From assembly GCA_017428565.1 (NCBI GenBank), contig JAFRQP010000039.1, positions 1 through 55,087 of the forward strand: DNA of 55,087 nt. Reading direction: 5' to 3'. Positions 49,515 to 55,087 of the stretch are shown one piece after another (position 1 is the stretch's first letter; the number at the start of each line of letters is the position of its first letter). Made by a program: the position numbers and the translations under genes. The notes under the pieces are model-generated. The model searched no databases. It saw nothing but the letters and a program-made list of their open reading frames with translations, and was not told the origin of the DNA. This DNA comes from Oscillospiraceae bacterium (GTDB lineage: Bacteria > Bacillota > Clostridia > Oscillospirales > Oscillospiraceae).

Positions 49515-49559
49515 ACTTTTCACTCCTTAAATGAAAAAGTTTTTTATTCCTATTTGATC

Positions 49560-50081
49560 TCAGCCTTCCTCTTTTCTGAGATCAAACAGTTTACGAAAGA
49601 ATTTTTCCAGGTCGTGCCCGACCTTGTTGGGATAAGCCTTCCTCTCCCCCAGATCCACGGCGGCGGTCAGCAGATTGCTGAAGCCCCAGAGGGAAAAGTG
49701 ATAGTTCTTGGTAAAGCTCTTTTTCTGCACCAGCTTCCTGGTTTCCTCATCAAAATGATCCGCGATCAGGATCGCCTTGATGTCGGTGTGCTGATGCTCC
49801 TTGTGGGGCTTTACCCGGGGCAGCCCGTCTTCCAGCGCGAAGGCGATGCACTTTTCCGCCAACTCCGGCGTGAAGCGCTCCGCCGAGAAAACATAGGCAT
49901 ACTCGCCGGTCTCGTTCCCCCAGATGGGAATGCTCTTGGTCAGCCAGTAACGTTCCTCCCGCTTGCGGTAGTCCCCGCGGAAGACCAGCGGCAGCTCCGG
50001 ATTCTCCTGCTCTTCGATATCATAATAGGCAGTGAAGGAATCCTCCAGTATATTCAGAAACTGCTCCCGATCCATGGACAT
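49560..50081 (-). CDS. Conserved small protein upstream of cstA
   Basis: A 173-residue soluble protein, acidic then basic, with many aromatic residues. Recognisable segments are SFTAYYDIEEQ, PLVFRGDYRKREERYWLTKS, VFSAERFTPELAEKCIAFALEDGLPRVKPHKEHQHTD and KNYHFSLWGFSNLLTAAVDLGERKAYPNKVGHDLEKFFRKLF. I cannot assign a named domain with confidence. The last segment looks like a conserved signature and the gene lies 45 bases before cstA in the same direction, so a link to CstA expression or activity is the natural guess. GAGGAAAGC precedes ATG 50081. Confidence 0.65.
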   Translation of the reverse strand: MSMDREQFLNILEDSFTAYYDIEEQENPELPLVFRGDYRKREERYWLTKSIPIWGNETGEYAYVFSAERFTPELAEKCIAFALEDGLPRVKPHKEHQHTDIKAILIADHFDEETRKLVQKKSFTKNYHFSLWGFSNLLTAAVDLGERKAYPNKVGHDLEKFFRKLFDLRKEEG

Positions 50082-50237
50082 GGCTTTCCTCTCGCAAAAA
50101 TGAACAATTTATGACCATAGCTTACTATACCTCCAAATACTAAAAAATTCAATAGTTTTTTCATCCTTTTTTTATATCAGTTCTTGATGAATCGACCAAA
50201 ATTGAGCAAGTTTTTCTGTGAATTTCGCTGAATCCCG

Positions 50238-50266
50238 TTTACAAGTTTCGATTCCTATTGTATAGT
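50238..50266 (+). promoter_or_regulatory. Promoter of the THUMP methyltransferase gene
   Basis: TTTACA (50238-50243), a 17-base spacer and TATAGT (50261-50266). Confidence 0.7.
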
Positions 50267-50307
50267 AATAGCGTTTGAAACGATCAGTTTTTTGCATCGA
50301 GGTATTT

Positions 50308-51420
50308 ATGAATCATCAATTTTGCGTCCCCTGTCTCTTCGGTCTGGAGGGTCTGGCGGCGGATGAGCTGCGCCGCATGAACGCCCAGCAGGTCGCCGCC
50401 GAAAACGGCCGGGTCTATTTCTCCGGCGGGGAGGAGCTGCTGGCCCGGGCGAATCTCTGCCTGCGGACCGGCGAGCGGGTGCTGCTGGAGCTGGGCAGCT
50501 TCGAGGCTTTGACCTTCGACGCCCTCTTTGAACAGACCAAGGCCCTGCCCTGGGAGCGCTGGATCCCCAAGGACGCCGCCTTCCCCGTCACGGGGCACAG
50601 TCTGAACTCCAGGCTCTTCTCCGTGTCCGACTGCCAGAAGATCATCAAAAAGGCCGTGGTGGAGCGGCTCAAGAGCCGCTATCATCTGGGCTGGTTCGCG
50701 GAGAGCGCCGAGACCGTGCAGATCCGCTTTTCCATCATGAAGGACCAGGTCTCCCTGTGCCTGGACACCAGCGGCGAGGGGCTGCACAAGCGGGGTTACC
50801 GCCCGGCCCACAACGCCGCACCCCTGCGGGAAACGCTGGCCGCCGCCATGGTGATCCTTTCCCGCTATCGGGGACGGGACGACTTTGCGGACCCCTTCTG
50901 CGGCAGCGGCACCATCCCCATCGAGGCCGCTCTGATCGCCCGGAACATCGCCCCCGGGCGGGACCGGCACTTCGCCGCCATGGACTGGCGCACGCTGGAC
51001 CGGGGGATCTGGCAGCGGGAACGGGAGGCTGCCGCCGCCCGGGAGTTTCACGGGGACTACCGGATCCTGGGCACGGATCTCGATCCCAAGGCCGTGGCCA
51101 TGGCCAAAGCCAACGCCGAGCGTGCCGGGGTCTCCGACCTCGTCCGCTTCGAGACCGCCGACGCACGGCGCTTTGACCGGGAGACGGAACGGGGCGTGAT
51201 CGTCACCAATCCCCCCTACGGGGAGCGCATCGGCGAAAAGGAGGAGGCGGAGAGCCTCTACCGCGCCTTCGGCGAGGCGTTCCGGGGTCTCCGGAACTGG
51301 CAGCTCTACCTGCTGTCCTCCCATACGGAGTTTGAGCGCTGCTTCGGCCGGGAGGCCGACAAAAAGCGGAAGCTGTATAACGGTATGATCAAGTGCGACC
51401 TGTTCATGTACTATAAATAA
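50308..51420 (+). CDS. THUMP-domain class I methyltransferase (RlmL/YpsC-like)
   Basis: A 370-residue rRNA methyltransferase of the RlmL/YpsC family (23S rRNA guanine N2-methylation). N-terminal ferredoxin-like and THUMP regions (CLFGLEGLAADELRRM, then GHSLNSRLFSVSDCQKIIKKAVVERLK), and the SAM domain with DPFCGSGTIPIEAALIARNIAPG, GTDLDPKAVAMAKANAERAG and the amino-methyltransferase motif VTNPPYGERIG. Start chosen at ATG 50308 (GAGGT upstream); an earlier ATG at 50275 lies inside the promoter's transcribed region without a ribosome site. The lipid kinase gene follows after 16 bases. Confidence 0.9.
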   Translation: MNHQFCVPCLFGLEGLAADELRRMNAQQVAAENGRVYFSGGEELLARANLCLRTGERVLLELGSFEALTFDALFEQTKALPWERWIPKDAAFPVTGHSLNSRLFSVSDCQKIIKKAVVERLKSRYHLGWFAESAETVQIRFSIMKDQVSLCLDTSGEGLHKRGYRPAHNAAPLRETLAAAMVILSRYRGRDDFADPFCGSGTIPIEAALIARNIAPGRDRHFAAMDWRTLDRGIWQREREAAAAREFHGDYRILGTDLDPKAVAMAKANAERAGVSDLVRFETADARRFDRETERGVIVTNPPYGERIGEKEEAESLYRAFGEAFRGLRNWQLYLLSSHTEFERCFGREADKKRKLYNGMIKCDLFMYYK

Positions 51421-51436
51421 AAAAGAGGGATACAAG

Positions 51437-52354
51437 ATGAAGCATCTGTTTATCGTAAACCCCATCGCCGGCGGCAAGGACAAGACCGAAGAGGTGCGGG
51501 GCAAGGTGGAGGCCGCTTTTCAAAAACGGGGCGGAGAATTTGAAATCTATGTGACCACCGCCCCCATGGACGCCACCCGCAAGATCGAAGAAGAAGCGGC
51601 GAAGGGCGAGCATCTGCGCATCTACGCCTGTGGCGGCGACGGTACCCTCAACGAGTGCGTCTGCGGCGCGGCGCTGAAGTCCAATGTGGCCGTCTGCCCC
51701 TTCCCCACCGGCACCGGCAACGACTTCTGCCGCATGTTCGGGGAGGAAAAGGATTCCTTCCGGGATCTGGAGGCCCTGCTGGACGGCACGGAGCACGCCA
51801 TTGACCTGCTGGAATGCAACGGCCGCTACAGCGCCAACATCTGCTCCGTGGGCGTGGACGCCCGCATCGGCACCGACGTGCACAAGTACAGCGGCATCCC
51901 CCTCATCGGCGGCGCAGGCGGCTACGTGATCTCCGCCGCGGTGAACATGTTCAAGGGCATCGCCACCGAGATGGACATCAGCTGCGAGGATTTTCACGCC
52001 GACGGCAAGCACACCCTGGTCTGCGCCTGCAACGGCCGCTTTTACGGCGGCGGCTTCAATCCCAGCCTGGAGGCCATGCCGGACGACGGGATCATGGACG
52101 TTTACATCGTCAAGAAGGTGAACCTGATCCAGTTTGCCGCCCTGATCGGCAAGTACTCCAAGGGCAAGGCGGACGAGCTGCCCAAGTTCATCACCCATCT
52201 GCGAACCGCGGAGGAGGTCGTCATCCGCTGCGACAAGGAGGACGTGGCCCAGCTGGACGGCGAGGCCCTGCGCGCCACGGAGTTCCGCTTCCGCATGGCG
52301 CCCAAAGCGCTGAATCTGATCGTGCCCAGGGGAATGAAGTTCTTTGAGAAATGA
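51437..52354 (+). CDS. Diacylglycerol/lipid kinase family protein
   Basis: A 305-residue kinase of the DagK/YegS type. Motifs: FIVNPIAGGKDKTEEV at the N-terminus, YACGGDGTLNECVCGA (the GGDGT nucleotide site), CPFPTGTGNDFCRMFG and NICSVGVDARIG, with EEVVIRCDKEDVAQLDGEALRATEFRF near the end. It phosphorylates a membrane lipid such as diacylglycerol or undecaprenol; the exact lipid is not readable. AGAGGGAT precedes the ATG. It ends close to palindromic repeat DNA. Confidence 0.9.
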   Translation: MKHLFIVNPIAGGKDKTEEVRGKVEAAFQKRGGEFEIYVTTAPMDATRKIEEEAAKGEHLRIYACGGDGTLNECVCGAALKSNVAVCPFPTGTGNDFCRMFGEEKDSFRDLEALLDGTEHAIDLLECNGRYSANICSVGVDARIGTDVHKYSGIPLIGGAGGYVISAAVNMFKGIATEMDISCEDFHADGKHTLVCACNGRFYGGGFNPSLEAMPDDGIMDVYIVKKVNLIQFAALIGKYSKGKADELPKFITHLRTAEEVVIRCDKEDVAQLDGEALRATEFRFRMAPKALNLIVPRGMKFFEK

Positions 52355-52361
52355 AGAGCGG

Positions 52362-52440
52362 CTGCGCAAGGGGCAACCCCTCCGTCACCCGGCTTGCGGG
52401 GGACGCCGGGCGACACCTCCCCTTTCAGGGGAGGCCGGGA
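52362..52440. repeat. Palindromic repeat after the lipid kinase gene
   Basis: CAACCCCTCCGTCACCCGGC, then GGGGGACGCCGGGCGACACCTCCCCTTTCAGGGGAGG: an inverted-orientation relative of the 42108-42247 family (CCTCCCCTGAAAGGGGAGG stem, then a second stem, then GACGGAGGGG). Confidence 0.75.
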
Positions 52441-52525
52441 AGCGCTGCCTTCATTCCGAATTCCGAACTCCGAATTCCGAATTGATCTTGTCACAAAAAG
52501 TTTAAAACTATTTTTCCCCGGGGGC

Positions 52526-52553
52526 TTGCAAAAACAGAAAAATGTGGTATAGT
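52526..52553 (+). promoter_or_regulatory. Promoter of groES-groEL
   Basis: TTGCAA (52526-52531), a 16-base spacer and TATAGT (52548-52553). The start falls at the beginning of the CIRCE element. Confidence 0.7.
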
Positions 52554-52561
52554 TAGCACCG

Positions 52562-52588
52562 TTAGCACTCATAGGTTTTGAGTGCTAA
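52562..52588. promoter_or_regulatory. CIRCE operator (HrcA binding site)
   Basis: A perfect TTAGCACTC (52562-52570), a 9-base spacer and GAGTGCTAA (52580-52588), the consensus element bound by HrcA. It predicts heat-shock derepression of groESL. hrcA itself is not in the window. Confidence 0.97.
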
Positions 52589-52631
52589 CGGTGCTGAATT
52601 TTGGTAAAAACTTTATGGAGGTATAGAAGCA

Positions 52632-52916
52632 ATGAAACTGAAACCCTTGGCTGACAGAGTCGTGCTGAAGCAGCGCGCCGCCGAAGAGCGCACCGCGTCC
52701 GGCCTTTTCCTGGCCTCTTCCGCCCAGGAGAAGCCCGAGATCTATGACGTGATCGAGGTCGGCCCCGGCGGGCTGGTGGACGGCAATCAGGTCGAGATGA
52801 TCGTGAAGGCCGGGCAGCAGGTCCTGGTTGGCAAGTACAGCGGCAGCAAGGTCAAGCTGGAGGACGTGGAGTACACCATCGTCCGTCAGTCCGACATTCT
52901 GGCCGTTATTGAGTAA
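52632..52916 (+). CDS. groES: Co-chaperonin GroES
   Basis: A 94-residue GroES, the lid of the GroEL chamber. It starts MKLKPLADRVVLKQ and has the mobile loop around EERTASGLFLASSAQEKPE, then EVGPGG, VGKYSGSKVKLEDVEYTIVRQSDILAVIE. Length is normal. GGAGG precedes the ATG. The usual mobile-loop ending LPxxA is altered (LASSAQ). First gene of the CIRCE-controlled operon, 19 bases before groEL. Confidence 0.97.
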   Translation: MKLKPLADRVVLKQRAAEERTASGLFLASSAQEKPEIYDVIEVGPGGLVDGNQVEMIVKAGQQVLVGKYSGSKVKLEDVEYTIVRQSDILAVIE

Positions 52917-52920
52917 GTAA

Positions 52921-54561
<1,641 letters not shown>

Positions 54562-54696
54562 GATGTAACTTTCGAGTGAGAAAGCAAGCAAATTAGTATC
54601 CATTCTTCATGAAAACGCAAACTTTTAAATGTGAAAAGTTCGAGCTTACGCAGACCTTACGCAGAAAGCTTTGCGCCTAATGAGTAACTATGAAGA

Positions 54697-54731
54697 AGCC
54701 TCTGAATCATCAAATGGTTCAGAGGCTTTTT
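54697..54731 (+). terminator. Terminator of groESL
   Basis: A perfect 10-bp stem AGCCTCTGAA (54697-54706 with 54718-54727) followed by TTTT. It lies about 135 bases after the groEL stop; the DNA between holds nothing else I recognise. Confidence 0.85.
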
Positions 54732-54733
54732 CA

Positions 54734-54826
54734 TTACTGGATCTCAAACGCTGCAAAGTCCAGGCTTCCGCCGCCCTCGTAGACGAAATATAGATCCCCC
54801 AGGGAATGAGCTTTCGCTCGTCCCCT
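54734..54826 (-). pseudogene. Relic of a CBM6-like carbohydrate-binding C-terminus
   Basis: Minus-strand codons before TAA (54736-54734) read [21 protein letters not shown], the ending of CBM6-type sugar-binding modules (DLYFVFxGxxxxLDFxxFxF). The open frame upstream is only about 30 codons, ending at a TAA near 54834. It is a leftover of a secreted glycosidase or surface-protein gene. A nested hairpin (54794-54833) overlaps it. Confidence 0.5.
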
Positions 54827-54833
54827 GGGGGAT
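54794..54833. repeat. Perfect hairpin beside the CBM6-like relic
   Basis: An 11-bp outer stem ATCCCCCAGGG (54794-54804 with 54823-54833) around an inner ATGAGC/GCTCGT pair. No T run. It resembles the intergenic palindromes elsewhere in the window and may have interrupted the relic gene. Confidence 0.6.
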
Positions 54834-54906
54834 TATCGATCAAAGCGTATTGCTCAAGAGCAGCAGGTTCTTCCCTTCTCTCGATCCATAGTCAGCGTTT
54901 CCAGCA

Positions 54907-55087
54907 TCAGAGCAAACCTACCAGGTTGAAAGCCAGGATCAGGCCAGAAAACACGATTGAGACCGTGGAGCAGAGCTTGATCAGAATGTTCAGGCTTGGG
55001 CCAGCGGTGTCCTTCAGCGGGTCGCCCACCGTGTCGCCCACAACAGCAGCCCTGTGCTGCTCGCTGCCCTTGCCTCCGTGGTGCCCC
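54907..55087 (-). CDS. hppA: Membrane-bound pyrophosphatase (HppA), C-terminal fragment
   Basis: The last 59 codons of an ion-pumping pyrophosphatase, cut by the window end. The segment [34 protein letters not shown] is the conserved C-terminal motif of these proteins, whose Asp and Lys residues bind pyrophosphate-Mg; it is followed by the last membrane helix ([18 protein letters not shown]). It couples pyrophosphate hydrolysis to H+ or Na+ export; the ion cannot be decided from this part. Stop TGA at 54909-54907. No terminator hairpin is obvious just after it. Confidence 0.9.
   Translation of the reverse strand, partial: GHHGGKGSEQHRAAVVGDTVGDPLKDTAGPSLNILIKLCSTVSIVFSGLILAFNLVGLL

Overview
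The window looks like a chromosomal piece of a GC-rich anaerobic Firmicute of the Oscillospiraceae type (gut Flavonifractor/Lawsonibacter/Oscillibacter-like). The reasons are AGGAGG ribosome sites, frequent TTG/GTG starts, a T-box leader, a perfect CIRCE operator at groESL, IreB, RNase J, RqcH and Mini-III, Etf-linked acyl-CoA chemistry, and intergenic palindromic repeats with an IS200-like (RAYT) relic. The family-level placement is inference.

Layout. (1) 1-720: tail of a mobile element (tnpV and a DUF6809 gene). (2) 810-15770: a compact acyl-CoA catabolic island. A divergent promoter pair, each overlapped by an identical 20-bp dyad, drives a MaoC-type hydratase leftward and a KAS III-like enzyme rightward. 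The rightward unit continues into a complete Liv-type ABC importer (two permeases, two ATPases, lipoprotein binding protein), a CoA-transferase, an alpha/beta hydrolase, a TetR regulator with its own promoter, a second hydrolase, coaD, an acyl-CoA dehydrogenase and EtfBA. The implied logic is import of a carboxylate, activation by CoA transfer, oxidation by Acd/Etf, hydration by MaoC and C-C bond chemistry by the KAS III-like enzyme, with local CoA synthesis. The substrate is unknown. (3) 15850-21446: an integrative mobilizable element with a LexA-like regulator, zinc-ribbon protein, MobC, MOBP-type relaxase, small acidic protein and large serine recombinase. Three of its genes are each interrupted by a one-base frameshift. 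(4) 21514-21613: three consecutive near-perfect hairpins at the junction to the backbone.

(5) 21624-55087: backbone. In order: spx/arsC-like, rnjA, recR and rpe (minus); xpaC-telA-lemA-like operon (plus); vanZ, rqcH, mrnC, ftsK/spoIIIE, uppP, gtrA, a GT2 glycosyltransferase, a membrane-anchored unknown, a phosphodiester glycosidase-domain protein and ireB (minus); pheST behind a T-box (minus); a lipoprotein and alr (plus); a membrane unknown, a prolyl-tRNA-deacylase-like protein, a second CoA-transferase, a RAYT relic, cstA and a small unknown (minus); a THUMP methyltransferase, a lipid kinase and groES-groEL (plus); then a CBM6-like relic and the C-terminal end of a membrane pyrophosphatase (minus).

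Most notable: the operator-paired catabolic island with a coiled-coil-fused LivG and a KAS III homologue lacking the usual Asn; a slippery A7 run at the start of the LexA-like gene; palindromic repeats inside the pheST leader and between pheS and pheT; a PheT with an apparent second OB-like domain; and a RAYT relic whose linker codons match the intergenic repeats. No CRISPR array, rRNA or tRNA gene was seen.
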